A stretch of 64,000 bases of DNA from Ischnura elegans (GCF_921293095.1 NC_060247.1:110255111-110319110); one strand, 5' to 3'. Shown: positions 24,701 through 37,900, counted from the stretch's first letter. Notes: a model not told the origin generated them from the letters alone. Numbers and translations are program-made.

Positions 24701-27700
24701 AGGGTATATATCTTTGAAAAGTTTTCCTATCTGCTTATCTACTTGACTGAGAGTGACGTGTAATGAGAATTGAAAATTATAAGTGACACAGAATAAATCA
24801 GTAATGAAGAATTGAGTGATACTGTAGTCCATGTTAGTGAAATCAGTTCAAATAATGACAGTAAGGCAGGTGAAGGAAGTGACTTTTGTAGGAAATAAGG
24901 CAGCTAGGAAGATATCGAGTACATTGCAAAAACGGCAAGGAAAAACCTGAGTCATCCTCCTCGTGTGACTAAGCGAACCATTCAAAATATATTGCGGAAA
25001 AAGCAATGTTTACTACCTGCTGGTAGGGAAAAGGATATGCGCAAGTCACTTGAAAAAATTTCAACCCTGAAATTCTTGACATGATTTTACAGCATACAAA
25101 TGAAGAAGTAGAACGAGCTCGAAGCCTAAAAATGATACGGTAGAACTAAAATCCTTCGTAGGAGTTTTGATATTGTTCGGTGCAAACGGTGATAGCAAGT
25201 GACAATTGCATGATTGGTGGTTACATAGATTCGGAAGGCATATGGTTTTCATATGTTGCTGCGAAGAGTTGAAACTGATATCAGGAACTATTGCCGTATT
25301 TGATGAAAAGTCTACTCGGGGAAAGACAAAGATGAAAAGACAAAGTTGTGCTTATTTTTCGGTATTCCAAATAGTCAATGCAATATCACCCAAATATTAC
25401 ATTTGTGAACCCGATATGTTAGTTGATAAAATGTTATCATTGTTTAGGGGAAGGTATAGATTTATAGTATTCATGAAATAAGGGTAGCATGGGATACTTA
25501 TAAGAATGTTCACCAACCATTATGAGAGGTATGTGTTCAACATGGAAATTGTTGCCACAGAAAATAATGAACCATCAACAAGCAGAGGTTCAAACGAAAT
25601 AGCGAACGCCTGGTGGTCCCAATCAAGAATTCCGGGGAAAATGTGTCAATGGGTAGATACTATAATTTTGTGGAGCCAGCAGAAGAACTTTATGGATTGA
25701 CTATTGTTGTAACTATGCAGAGTAACAGAAAACGTATTCCTGAACAATTGAAGGGAACAGCTAGTCAGAAGATTTTTTCAAGTTTGTTTGAATTTACAGA
25801 CCCGAGATCTGGGAGTCCACCGGTGACTCTTATCATTCATCACCAATGAGAAGCCTAAGAAAAATATCGTTTCTCTATCTAAACAGCATATAGAAATCTA
25901 TTCATAGCCGATATAAATGTCAGTAATTGTTTCAAAAATAAATGTGACGTAAATTTGCTCTACTACAACACCAAAGGAGGAGTTGATGTCATTGATCAGA
26001 TGCTATGCAAGTATTCCACCAAAAGATCTACAAGAAGTTGGCCAATCTGTCTTCTTTGCACTAATCGGCATTGCTGCCCTAAATGGATTCTCTCTTTTTA
26101 TACTCATTTTCCTCAGTAAAATATGAAAAAAATTAAATGGAGACATCATTTAGGCATATTTTTTGGGCCTTGAACTTGTACGGCCACAATACAGTATTAG
26201 TTGGAAAACACAATAGGTTTACAGAACCACATTTCGTTGGTGATGGAAGGGGTCGCGGATAGAAAAATACAGCCATCATATGTTGCTGTCAAAGTAATTG
26301 GCACAGGAAGTTTCCACGCGTGCAGCAACGCATTCACATCAAAAAGAGAAAAACCAAACAAATTATAAAAAAACTATGATTATATGTTCTATATGTAACA
26401 GTTATATTTGCGGTAAACATGGCATAAAAACTAACGTATACAATACGAAGGCAATAATGCTGCCTTGTCAGAAGATTCGAGTTGATTATTCATTAGTGAT
26501 TGCTGATTTTAATAATTTTATAACTTTATCGGAATGATATGGTTATTGATAAATAAATACTACGAACAATATAGAACATAATTTTTTAAATGAGGAGACG
26601 TATTATGATTTATCATGTACTTTTAAATTAGGTAACTGAAAACGGAGTGGAAAATTTTAGGTTTATTTTAAATAATTATAAAATTGTTGTCCTGGAGTAC
26701 GGTTGCTGTAAATTGACTTGAATTTGAAATACTATGCCTTATTGTTATTTAAGATGTACAGTTATCGGTGATTTAGAAACTTAATTTTCAAATAAGAACA
26801 TGAAATCCGGAACCTCTGTGAAGAAGTTTTATCATAATTTCGTTTATGATCAGTTTAAAAAGATTTGAAAATTTCAATATTTTTATTGCAATTTTATGAC
26901 TTTTAGCTGGATAAACAACTTTTAAAATGTTTTAACAATGTAAAAACATAATTGTTGAAGTTATATTCTGTTTCATGATTAATTAAAACGAAAAAATATA
27001 AGTGGGCATTTTTTGACCCTCCCTTGGTCCACGGTGTAACCGGAAAAAGGTTGGTCCTTTAAGGGTTAAGAGGACGTATACCTCCGGCTTGACCGTTCGT
27101 CTTTGTGACAGATAACTCTTTTAAAACTTTTTTCAATATTTCTTTTTTTTCAAGAAAATATTTTTATTGAAAATTCCAGGCTGTTTAAACCATATCAATA
27201 TCTCCATTTCATCAATATGCTGTGTGTGAAAGTGGATTATTTGTACATTTTGATTGCAAGATACCGTAAACCAGTACACTGTTGTCAATATTTTCCTATA
27301 TTCCAAATTTAAAATTAACCTCGGAACATTCTCTAATGTAATTTTTCTTAAAATTTAAAAGCAGGCAAATATTCATAACAAAAACACTTGGCTTTTTCTG
27401 AAAATGCAAAAATAGCGGAAGTTTTACGGCACTAATGCCTACATCACCTGAAAAGGCAAAATACCGATCGCGAGGCAGCAATGTGACAATGTGATGATGA
27501 AAAATTAAGTGATAATTTCAAAAACATGGAAAGAACCTTCATGCCAATAAGAGTTAGAAAAAATCAAGGCACTCGCAATATAGCCTAGGCGAATTAATAT
27601 AATAAAACCATCACTCCGTGCATGACTTGTAAGTCAATCGAAAAATCTGTTGCAGAAATATTTCCATTTACCAATTTTTGTTCAAATCAAAACAATTTTA

Positions 27701-28278
27701 TTATTCAGACAGTTATTATCCTCTTAGAAATACCTCTAATCCGAGGGTATTTTAAATCTTTGCCACTCGATAAAGGCTTTAATTAGTGACTTGACAATTA
27801 GGGACGTATTCGTAGACAAGTCTTAAGTATTTGCTTGACGAAGATTGCATCAAGAATGAGCTTATTCGCAAGTTCCGTTTCATAATCAAGACGCCTTCGT
27901 CAAGACGAGCTTATTCGTTGACAATGAAAGCGGATACCAAATAAGCCAAGCTTGAACAATAGGGTGGTTTTAATCAAGATGAATTTTAATATACCATTAA
28001 GACGCGACTAGAAATTCGGCCTTTAGAGTGCAATTTATCATTCATTTTAAAAAAATATCCGTTGAGAAAATGCCCAACGAATTGTAGACACCTAATATTG
28101 GATGTATTCGTTTGCCGTTTCAACATATTAATTTGCACAAAATATTATTCTTTTCAGAAAATATAAGAACTTCTTTGAATGCGGAGAGGAAGAAACCAGA
28201 AGATGTTCGGGGGAATTGAAAACTTCTGTCACCCAAATCATGACCATATGGAGAAATCAGCCTTTTTGCTCAAAATAA
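15717..28278 (+). CDS. P1: secreted 27-kDa haemolymph glycoprotein-like protein (DUF1397-like), 223 aa
   Basis: I infer six exons: 15717-15747, 16715-16812, 18887-19002, 22708-22859, 23299-23452 and 28158-28278 (stop included). All introns are GT-AG, in phases 1, 0, 2, 1, 2. The product starts MASMRHLVIFGAAIALAALA, a clear signal peptide split by intron 1. The mature part has 14 Cys, in blocks FFEC, KDCLGK, SRCPFCKHVC, EIRRCL, NTLCEND, FFDEENREC, AWRTC, LIAFCD, IICQKYKNFFEC, TRRCS and QPFCSK. Length, the LxVFFDEExxEC block and the terminal C-x-Cys pattern resemble insect 27-kDa haemolymph glycoproteins, extracellular proteins of unknown role. Sequons NAT and NRS fit a glycoprotein. Introns carry a LINE, a hAT-like insert and a 3.5-kb piggyBac. 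Exon calls are supported by matching exon lengths and phases in P2. No frame damage is seen. Confidence 0.85.
16409..16460. repeat. hairpin in P1 intron 1
   Basis: GAAATGTAACCTTTCCACC and its complement GGTGGAAGGTTACATTTC are separated by TCAAT, an almost perfect 18-19 bp stem. P2 (around 33719-33760) has only the right arm, so the left arm is new in P1 or lost in P2. Confidence 0.55.
17880..18470 (+). repeat. imperfect tandem duplication with two CRE-type palindromes in P1 intron 2
   Basis: Two copies of about 300 bp share TATTTTGTACTGACTCAC, ATGACGTCAAAACCC and ATGTTTTCTGT. Each keeps an intact TGACGTCA palindrome (18013-18020 and 18317-18324), the consensus CREB/ATF half-site pair. P2 intron 2 lacks the block. 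A regulatory role is only a possibility. Confidence 0.45.
19540..20500 (-). mobile_element. LINE (non-LTR retrotransposon) 3' fragment in P1 intron 3
   Basis: Minus-strand translation gives reverse-transcriptase sequence MNWLTDNKLYLNVCKTHFLN ending in ELKVTKFLGI (20577-20308), then in shifting frames SLLNYGIPFWGSS and, at 19963-19760, HSHKTRSHNALHVSHHRVNK and YNKLPTYIKNIKSSFKFK. This is the C-terminal part of a Jockey/CR1-type LINE. The 3' tail ends in TGAATAAATTGAATTGAAT at about 19550. The sequence is absent from P2 intron 3, so it inserted after the P1/P2 duplication. Several frameshifts show that it is dead. Confidence 0.75.
21057..21995. mobile_element. P1-specific insertion rich in GATTC/GAATC motifs
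   Basis: P1 and P2 align up to GATCAGCTGAGAGTATTCA and again from TCCCTTAAGGGA; about 940 bp lie between them only in P1. The right end (CATTCATGAACGGCACAGCTC) and dense ATTTGAATC/GATTCG repeats suggest a non-autonomous hAT-like element, but the left terminus does not match it well. Confidence 0.4.
23519..27065 (+). mobile_element. piggyBac-like DNA transposon 2, degraded, in P1 intron 5
   Basis: TTAA duplications lie at 23515-23518 and 27066-27069. Termini are CCCTTAGAGGACC and GGTCCTTTAAGGG. A subterminal CCAAGGGAGGG motif occurs inverted near both ends. Transposase sequence on the + strand includes TVELKSFVGVLILFG, YYICEPDMLVDKMLSLFRGR (25380-25460), KGGVDVIDQMLCKYSTKRST (about 25970-26035) and a Cys-rich tail CSICNSYICGKH (about 26380-26420), the usual order for piggyBac. 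Stops and frameshifts between these blocks show that it is inactive. P2 intron 5 has no insert at the matching site, so the insertion is younger than the P1/P2 duplication. Confidence 0.9.
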
Positions 28279-28448
28279 TTGCACAAAAATGAATGAAACA
28301 CCAGCTATATAAATACACAATCAATGAGATTTAGTGGCCTCGTATCACAGCATATTTAACAATAAGGACTCAATAACCACTCGTTTATTGTACACGCGTC
28401 AGTTAAACCTCAGATTCCTTTAATTTGTAACAGCTGAATGATATCGTC

Positions 28449-28454
28449 AATAAA
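28449..28454 (+). terminator. candidate P1 polyadenylation signal
   Basis: This AATAAA lies 171 bp after the stop codon, in sequence that aligns with the P2 downstream region. P2 has an AATAAA at 41907-41912, 271 bp after its stop. Confidence 0.4.
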
Positions 28455-28704
28455 AATATTTAATATATTAGGAAACAATTATACTGTAATAAATTCTCCA
28501 TTGATTAATTCGCCTCGTTTGAAACCCCTGCCTGAAGCACACAACATAGAGGTAACAGCAGTATTACGGCTAAACAAATCGACGCGATTCCTCCATTGTG
28601 TGGCAGAAAACAGGTCCCACCAAGCTTGCACCATTCATTCTGATTCTTACCGCAGTACTCTTGTCCAGATGGAATTACAACTTAAACTAATTTCCTTCAG
28701 TGCT

Positions 28705-29550
28705 CAGATCCACTTTCCCGGTGTCCGATTTTGATCTCGGACACCTGGAAAACTTGCCTAAACCCGAATCACCAACGCCAGGACCCATGATGTGACATTT
28801 ATTATTGTGCCCTGTGCCCTCGACAATCTTTCCTATCCCCCCCTTGTATTCTATCCTCATTTGCGCCTTGTTTCCTCACCTACATCTCCCTCTGCTGGTC
28901 GAAGATCCATCAAAACTGGGAAATCCACACAACAAAAGGGCATCACTCCCCCACCTATGTATTAGCTCTCAACTAACTCCACCTTTTCCTGGTGCAAAGA
29001 AGTTTAATCTCATGACTTGAAACCCAGAGCTTGTACGATGACAAAGATATAAATGATGGAAGAAGCACCTTTATATACTATTCTGGGAGTTAGCTCTTAA
29101 AAGTTGTACACTGAATTTAGACAGAAGCACTTAGATTTATGATTTAGGTATGGGGAATACCCCATTGCTACGAAGCCCGTTTTGGTTATAAATAGTGATA
29201 AATACAACATTCAAGTTTATATTGATCAAGTTTAATGTATATCTAAATAATTTTGTTCTTTTACGATGGGGTGATATCTCGGAAATCAAAGGGCAGAAAT
29301 GAAAGAAATTTGAAGTGATACTCTGCAAATGTCTAAAGAGTCGTTGTTAAATACAAAAAAGGGATAGAATAATCCGAGAGTGACGTCATATTCACTTTTG
29401 TCCGAAAAACATCGAAAAATACCAAAATTCATAAATTTTATATGCGATGGTGCACGCTTTCCCGGTATCCGATTGCAAAAATAATTTTCTCGATTTATTT
29501 CTCAAGTTTTCAAGTGGAAAAAAACTGGGGGGCACGGCGTCCTAAAAGGA
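28705..29550. other. P1-specific insertion downstream of the gene
   Basis: Sequence on both sides aligns with the P2 downstream region (to 42160 and from 42220). The insert contains CTTTCCCGGTGTCCGAT near its left side and CTTTCCCGGTATCCGAT near its right side, so it carries a direct terminal-type repeat. There are two small open frames without motif. The class is unknown. Confidence 0.4.
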
Positions 29551-29796
29551 ATCCGAAACGACGACCGTTAATTACTCTTGAAAATATCAATAATTAATAT
29601 AGGTAAATATTTAATGGCGTTTCTAATCCGTCTAACAAAAGGTCACTTATACAGAGTTAAAAAAATTATGTTACAAAAGTTTAACCTTGGATAGTTGGTA
29701 CCAATAGGAAATAAATTTCGGATAATGCTTTGGTCGAAAACTTATTTTTAAACTACTGAAACTTCGAGCTCCGGTTGGCCGCAAGTTTCCCCTGTT

Positions 29797-30296
29797 CCCG
29801 GATGACTTGAATACATCGCGATCTCCCGCAGGCAAAGTATTCGAAGCCATGATTTGTCCAGAGTATTTTTTCTTCTGAAGTTTACAATTGAAGTCTTTTT
29901 GACGTAGACGACATTGGAAATTTCGACTCCAACTGGTATCCGCTATCTAGAGTTAAAATTTAGAGACACCAATTTTCTCCGCCATATATTTAGCTTGATA
30001 AATTCTGTTTCACGGACGGAACGAATTTATTTTGTACATTTTATTTTCCAAGTCCCAGTTTTACGGTTGTTTCTGAGGTGATTCTGAAACGGCTGGCTGA
30101 TGTTCTGTTATTACAGTTAAATGATGACATAGATTCAAGTATAGGTATTATGGGAAAAGGGTATTGGTGGGGTTAAGGCATTTTGGGAACTTTGAAATTA
30201 AGGCTGGTTTCAGAGAAGAAGAAAAAGGGAGCATAAAACAATTAACTGGTTTAGTTTTGCTTTCATATTTTTGTTTTTTTTTTTTTTTTGTGGCAG
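29797..30296. other. spacer between P1 and P2 units, nothing recognised
   Basis: P1/P2 downstream homology ends at CCCCTGTTCCC (29797, matching 42437). P2 upstream homology begins at about 30297. No gene or clear repeat is visible apart from a poly-T run at 30265-30290. Confidence 0.4.
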
Positions 30297-30749
30297 TCAA
30301 TGGGCATAATTTCGCACGGTTTTGTGAGCCTTAACACACATAGTACGTACTGTAAGCCAAATAAGCGTTATAATGTAAGCGTTCAATGTGACTCTAGTAC
30401 AACTGAAGTTTTAACTAGTTTTCTGAAGTACTATTTATATCAATCTCCTAAACGTTTTCGCTGAATTAAAATGCTTAAAAAATGACGTAAGGCAGTATGG
30501 CAGATTTGAATGAGCTTTTTGAGATGTACTGATCGGAGCGTTTGATTTCAAATGTACGCTTGAACTAACCCACACGCAAAACATCTTCGCTTTTGCGATC
30601 CTACGAGGATCGTTCAATGAGCCCTTACAATATCCCAGAAATTACTCCCTTTTTTCTAAGGTTATGAATTTGCCACTACCAACTTTTTAAATTACTTTTG
30701 TCACAGCGTTAATTTAATAAACATTTTACTAATTTCGACTGACGGTGAA

Positions 30750-31500
30750 AAATATCGACAATATGGCTACCGCGATTTGTCACATTGGAGTATAAACGTA
30801 TTTGTGTGGTCAACTCAAAGGCTGAGATAGCGATTTTTCTTCACTAAACTGAGGATTCCACGCATCAATTCATAACTTTTGATGAAATATGAATTCAACA
30901 CAACTCTACTGACAATGAGACAAAATAACAGCTAAAGCAATGGAATATTGAAAATCAACGGGCCCCAAAGCAAGCGAAGATGTTGAAATGGGCCGGTCAA
31001 GTCAGGGCGACGATATTTTGGAATTAACGCAAAATTATCTACATCGATTAGTTCGAAAAGGGAAAAACGATAAAAAGAGAGTATAATGCATCGTTTTTTG
31101 ACCGGTTGATGTTAGAAACCAAGAAAAACGCCCTCGTTCAATGCAAAAAAATTCTTTCCTTCAACGAGACACAGCACGACTGCACACCTGTTCAGAGTCA
31201 ATAGCTAGAATTACAGAATTAAAGTTTAATTATCACAAAATTCCCCCTATTCTCCAGATTTGGCTTCCGTGACTATATATAATTTCAAATGTTGAATAAA
31301 TGGCTCTGCAGATAAAGGTAACGTCTGTGGAAGAGGTCATCGTCCAAACCAATGCCTATTTTGAAGACATAGCGAAATTTTTCTTTTTAAATGGCTTAAG
31401 CTCCTTTTATGATGCTTAAAAAAATTTAAATGCCTGAAAAAAACTCCAATAAAAATATAAAAAATGGACCCAATATAATTTTTTATACCTTTTCTTAATG
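30750..31500 (+). mobile_element. mariner relic (irritans-type) upstream of P2
   Basis: Translation across frames gives GPKQA-like sequence, KMLKWAGQVRATIFWN, FDRLMLETKKNALVQCKKIL, PPYSPDLAS and FEDIAKFFFLNG, which follow the order of mariner transposase around the catalytic centre (the last Asp of the triad within YSPDL). Many stops show that it is ancient. The corresponding P1 upstream region (14500-15480) lacks it. Confidence 0.75.
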
Positions 31501-31778
31501 ACTTATTGAGAAACCCAAGCCAATCCCATTCTTACCCATCATAACTTGAGGATGAACTTATTTGAATTCTTAAACTCTTCCTGAATTCTTCAAAGCACTT
31601 AACTGATGAATAGCCGATGGTCTTCTAAATGCGACATTGGAGATGTCATTTGTGATGTGCAACACAAAAAGTCATGTGGTAAACAGGCTGCAGAGTTTAC
31701 GATTCGAAGGCCGATAAGGTCTAAAGTTCACGATCTCAGCAACGAAAGGTCGACATGCGCATGAAATTTTCATTTCAG

Positions 31779-31786
31779 ATCAGTTT
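31779..31786 (+). promoter_or_regulatory. likely P2 initiator, TATA-less
   Basis: ATCAGTTT matches the P1 initiator in position and sequence. At -29 the P1 TATA is replaced by ACATGCG, although flanking bases are conserved (AAAGGTCGA before, ATGAAATTTTCATTTCAG after). P2 may therefore use a weaker or differently regulated core promoter. Confidence 0.4.
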
Positions 31787-31919
31787 AAGCCCTTGAGTGT
31801 TGCGAAGAACGCTTGAGACGTCCAACAAAATTTACGGTGTCTGTGCAAGTAATTTTTCAGTGTAGCTGCACATAAGCTAGTGTTCACCCCTCAAGTTGAG
31901 ACCAGAACCACCCACAGAA

Positions 31920-34900
31920 ATGGCTACCACGAGGCATCTGATTGTTTTTGGTGAGAAATTTGTCTTATATTTACACAAACATAAATCAATCCTACCATAA
32001 ATGGTATTTATAGGACAAGCTATTTTTTAAATAAATTAGTGCACAAACAGCTACATTGCCCTTTTTAAATGAATTTAAAAAAATAACTAATTATCTAAAT
32101 TTTTATGGTTCTCCCTCGAATGGTATACAATTTAGCAGATGAAAAAAATATTCCAATCGAAACATGAAAAATATAGTTGTTTGCATCGTAAAATAAAGAG
32201 TGCCAATAAAAACAGTTACTTTAATACTTTTACTAGGCTTTTCTGAGCTGTAATATCTGTGGTAGGTGTCATGATTTGTTTTTTTTTATTTTTGCCGCAT
32301 ATCGAGAGCTTTCATTATCTGTTTCTGAAAAGCTACATCTCTGAAAAAATATACTTTGCACTTTTGTACAGTAATACAGAGGAAAAGTACAAATTTAATT
32401 TTTTAGAGTTATTTCTGCCTTTCTATCGATCAGTATTAATTTTTTCCGGGCACAACTAATTTCTTGATTATATACACATCCTAAATGAATGGGTGAGAAG
32501 CCAAGGGGCACAAGTGATTTCTTTTTCTCTACACAGAGTTAGAAACAGAAATTAGGTAAAGAAAAAAACGGAGGATGCTTAGTAATGGTGCATTTGATTT
32601 TTCCACTCGATGTCAGTACAGAACAGAGACTCACTCGTATCCCTGGGCGATCAAGAGTCTGTGTATTTCTTCGAAAATTTGACTTTACCTAACTCTGCTG
32701 ACAAGGAGACATCGCCAAAGTGATGTTCGGGATCTGCATGCGGATGTTATTAAATGAAACTATTTAGGTAAGGTAGAAAAAGTGTCACGCCTTTCTTCCA
32801 CATAAGCCCGGGTTCGAGAGATATTCGCTTGTAAAGATTTCGCGCAGCATGACATCCCTTGAGTAATCGCTACCTCTTACTTACGGCCGAGTTTTTCTCT
32901 CTTCTAATTTTTGAAATCACCGTTACATTTTATCCCCATTCGTTTTATTTAGTTACTTCGCGATTTTTAAAATTTAATATAAATTTATGGATTTTAAACG
33001 AAACTCCGAATTGTGCCTTACCACGGCGATTACTCAAGGGATGTCATGTTGCGCGAAGTCTTTAAAAGCGAATATCTCTCGAACCCGGGCCTATGTGGAA
33101 GAAAGCCGTGACAACTTTTCTACCTTACCTATATAGTTTCAGAAAATAACAACCGTATCCAGATCCTGAACATCACTTTGGCGACGTCTCCTTGTGAGTA
33201 AAAAAATCACTTGCATCCCTTGGCTTCTCAACCAATTAAGTATCCTCTTGCATCAAAATATTTGTCTTAATCTAAATAAGATCCATGGCGTCCAAATGTC
33301 GTTAATAAATATTTTATCTTTCTAACTGCATCATATGACAATTTAGCGAGCTAATAATTTTATAAAGTTATTTTTACAATGCTGCTACGCAAAATATTTT
33401 ATTAGTGAAAATAAACATTCAGCCTGGGATTTTAACATCGTTGTCGGATTTGTGTTTCAAGTTAAATGATGATGCTCTTTTTTCGGGCTTACATTTTTAA
33501 TTAAGTTTTTAAAAACCCTTAGATCTCCACAATCGTTCGAAATATTTAAATTTAACTTGGCCTGCAATTGCGTATCGGTCATATGTGGTCCTCACAAATT
33601 TCTTTGCCTTTTTATCAATCGGTATTATTTTTTCTGCATTCAAAAAATACCTATCTCAATTATACCTACATCCTTTTCGGTAAAACAATGAGTCTGTGAA
33701 CGGTAAACTTTTTTTTGGGGCTGGGATCTCAATGTTGGAAGGAATGCATTTCGGGGAGGGGGAGACATTTGGGGAAGGTAAACTGAACCCCTCTTCTCAC
33801 AAACACTTGTGGGGGTTAACTTGATGCAGCGTAGTGAATGAAGTACCATTTAGTACAATTTAATTAACGTATTTTGCATACTTACCTTATTTTCTGATGT
33901 AAAACTATGGTTTTAACCATTATTAATCATAATTTAATGGTTGAGACTCCCTTAGTCACCGACGAATGTTCTAAACTTCCGCCCTTGACTTCCCAGGAGC
34001 TGCCATAGCACTTGCAGCGTTGGTATTTGCTTACCCAACTCCTCTTCCTTTCGAACCATTGGAAAGCTTTTTTGAATGCCAACATAAAACTCTGGTAAGT
34101 TGACGCTTTAGTCAAATTTATGTTAATAAATTCATCACCAATTTTCACTAATCTTGTCAGTGTTTAGAATCAGCTCTCCAATACTTTCTCTCATCTGATA
34201 TTTGTAATATAAAAACACAGTTATCGGTTTGTTAATTGCAGAAATATGAAAATGTATCTTCTTCAGTTCTGGGACACGTTAGTGGTTATTTTGGTCTGTT
34301 TTCTAATTGATCAGGTGTTAACCAAGAACATTAGCTTTTTCTATGAATCATGTTTCTTTTTGAACTTGGTGACGGGAAACATAGCAAAAGATACACTGAT
34401 GCATATTCCACAGAAGTTTACTTAACCGACCCAGGTTTCGACATTACACTAAGTATACCTTTGAAAATGACATAGTTTAATGCCGAAACCTGGGTCAGTC
34501 AAATGTTTCGACATTACACTAAGTATACCTTTGAAAATGACATAGTTTAATGCCGAAACCTGGGTCAGTCAAATGTTTCGACATTACACTAAGTATACCT
34601 TTGAAAATGACATAGTGTAGGTAATATCGAAACCTGGGTCGGTGAAGTAAACTTCTGTAGAACATACAACAGTGTATCTTTAACTATCTTTCCTGAGAAA
34701 GAAGCAATTGCAACGAAAGTAATGATTTCTCTTTCACCGTGAGGGGTAAATATTATACTCACAAATAAAAATTACATTTAGTAAAAAACACTGTTAAAAT
34801 TACAAATTACTGCAAAATTAATCTTACAAATAATCCGATTACTTTCACTCGACCACTGACCAACACTTATTGTTAGCGTCAAACATTTCACCCTCTTGTA

Positions 34901-37900
34901 ATGTATACATGTATGGAATAATTTACATAAATTTTGCAATCATTCGATCTTTTAATTTGTACATAACATTTTCCAGGCTCAAAGGGGCGTGGCGAAAGAA
35001 TGCTTAGGCAAGGATTTCTCCGACGAAGCAATGAATGCTGCAATGGAATTGCACATGGATTCCCGATGCCCCCTTTGCAAGCACGTATGCAGGTGAGACA
35101 TTAGTTTCATTTAACGTGTGAATCACTATTCTATGCATTTTATTTTTTTAATATATGCAAATCTGTATTTATAACAGAGGGTATCTTTATGCCTGCTATG
35201 CATTTTCATACGGTTGCATTGAATGCCATCAGATTTAGTACGTAGGTACATCTCATGCTCCCAAACCCCTTTTATGCTACTTCTGGTTGCGAACGACGCA
35301 TCATTTGCGTCGTTTTATCATAAAAGTTGTTACTTCACGTTGTATATCTTCTGTGGTTTAGACACACAGCCGGGTGGGCACATGCTTTGAATAAGTTCAA
35401 AGGGAAAATATAGCTTAAAGGATTCTCAGGTTAACAATTATTCCTCTTGGTGCAAACCATTTTTCTGGAGTTCACACGACGGTTATGGCTTGCACACGCA
35501 CGGACACACATTATGATCAATATTGTGGTGCTAGGTATTAGTTGATCTTATGTGCGGTGCATGGAAATCGTTTTTTTTCCATTGCTTTTGCTACAAATGC
35601 ATACCATCGTCACACCTGCTTTGTTCCTTTACCTTAAAATCCTGCAATGTGACCATGAATTACAAATTTTTAAGTTTTCCACTTCCTTGGTTACTATTCT
35701 TCCCCAGCGACGCTGGGCGGTCTGCTGATATATGTATGCATAGACAAATATCATGTTTTATTAACATAAAGCGAGATACATTAAATTTAGCATTCGTTAT
35801 TCTCGAAAGGGGAGTGGTATACATGAAATAAACTAGAGCTTTTGTCCAAATTGAGAGCAGTAAACTATAGTAATTAATGACATATATATGTTTCTAGAAA
35901 TTTGGTCGTTTCTTATCCGCATAATCTTTTTTACGAGTAAAATCTATGATATATGACTTAGATATATTTTTAATGTGATCAGCTGAGAGTATTCATACAC
36001 AAATATTAATTACCTCTCCCTTAATGGGAAAAATGAAGACAATTATACTCCTTTCTACTGAGCGCTTAGCCTCTTGCGTCTCTGAACATGATTATTTCTT
36101 ATTTTTTTTAATCAGTATGTATTGACACTCTTTATAATTCACCCATTGGTGTTGGACACGGAGGCCCTCGATAGATAAAATAACCAGAGACTTAGATTCT
36201 GGATTGGGTTGCTAAGCATAAAAAGTTTTATTCCTTCTATTGTTTTTCTCTTTGATTTCATGACATTATAGTATAATAAATAATGCCTCATGCATCAAAA
36301 ATACTTTGAAAGAATGTCTTCCCAAGTGCTTTATACATTTCTAAGAATAAGGAATCATTTTATAAAGAAAAAACGCATGTAAATAAATAATTATTGTATA
36401 TAATTATTATTATATATAATTATATTTTATTATAATATAATATTTATTAGAATGAACCTCCACAAAGTTGAGCCTGTTACGATAGAGATTTTCAAAAAAC
36501 GCATGCTTGAAATTATCAGTTTACAAAGATAGTAAGTGATAAATAAGGTCCACTTGTGCCAAATTTGATCAAAACAGATGCGAATACAGCATGGCCTTCG
36601 ACGTTAAATAAAAACTGCTCATTTTATACCAAAGATCCTATTGAATGATTCGATTCTCAAATATTCATCAAGAGAATATTTGCAGGTAACACTGGACGGC
36701 AAAAAAAAAGTTTTTCTCGAGCCCTGATACCATTCGTACTGATTCTTATGTAAAATGACCTCCGAAATCCGAATATGACATCCGTTTTCCTCCATCACCC
36801 ACCATTTTTGGGGGATAGGCCCCCCCTCTAATTTTCATCACTTTTGCAATAATTTGGAGGAATGAAAAGGATTATATTAACATTTATATTTCTTATTAGG
36901 TTTTTGAGATTTGAAACGTTCTAAAACATGATGATTAATGGTAAGGATGTAGATTTGGGGGGATTATTTTCCGTTACTGATTAAAAAATCATTAAAAATT
37001 ATCAACCTTTCCTTTTTTCGCGATTTTTCCCTTATTTTCTTCATATTTCAGCTCCCATTTCATCTTTTCCTACCTGAAATATCCCAGAATAATGGAAAAA
37101 TATATCAACAGCTTATATAGGCCACAATAAAAATATTTAAGAACACGGTATAGATAAAATAATGAAAATGTGTGCCAACAGTTCAGAAGGTACGCTACCA
37201 CGCTGGCGCTCTCAATACCACCCGCACATCAAGAAAGAGAAAAATAACCATTGTGAAGACGATGAATAGCATAAGTAATTTGGTATTTGATTTCCCTTTA
37301 TGCACTGAGGTAGAAGTTTCTCATAAAAACCAGTAGCAGGCCTAATATACACACCAAATTGCGCGCATTCAACTTATCTGAAAATCCCCTCTCAAAGTTG
37401 GTGTTATCTTCATGGAACCGTCCCCAATGTTAATCTGAAACTGCTCCAAAATATTCTATGACAAGGTGTGAATGAAAGAAATGCATTTTAGTGATTTGTT
37501 ACACCCAACGGCCTAATACGATAGCAGAAATTCCTCGACGTAGGCGAAATAATCATCACTTCTTTGTCACCCAAAAAGTTTCAGAATCCAAGCCAAGCTC
37601 GATTTTCTTTATGATTCAGGTGTTTCATAAACGTTGAATCTTGGAAAAGTTTCCTAATCTGGGGGACCACGAATTTCTTCCTTTGTTTCAGACTCACTAA
37701 GAAGAGGACTTAAGGTTAAAAATTGAAATTCAGCTCCTGTCTTGCCAATTGCTTTCACAAAATATTTCATCTGTCGTAGTTTGATGTGCAATGGTGGAAA
37801 GTGAATATTTTCTGTCGGAACAAGGGAAACATGAGAGAAATTTTTATGACCATGAGTGAAGCTTTCGCGCAGAGGCCAGTTCCGTAAGATGTAATGTTTT

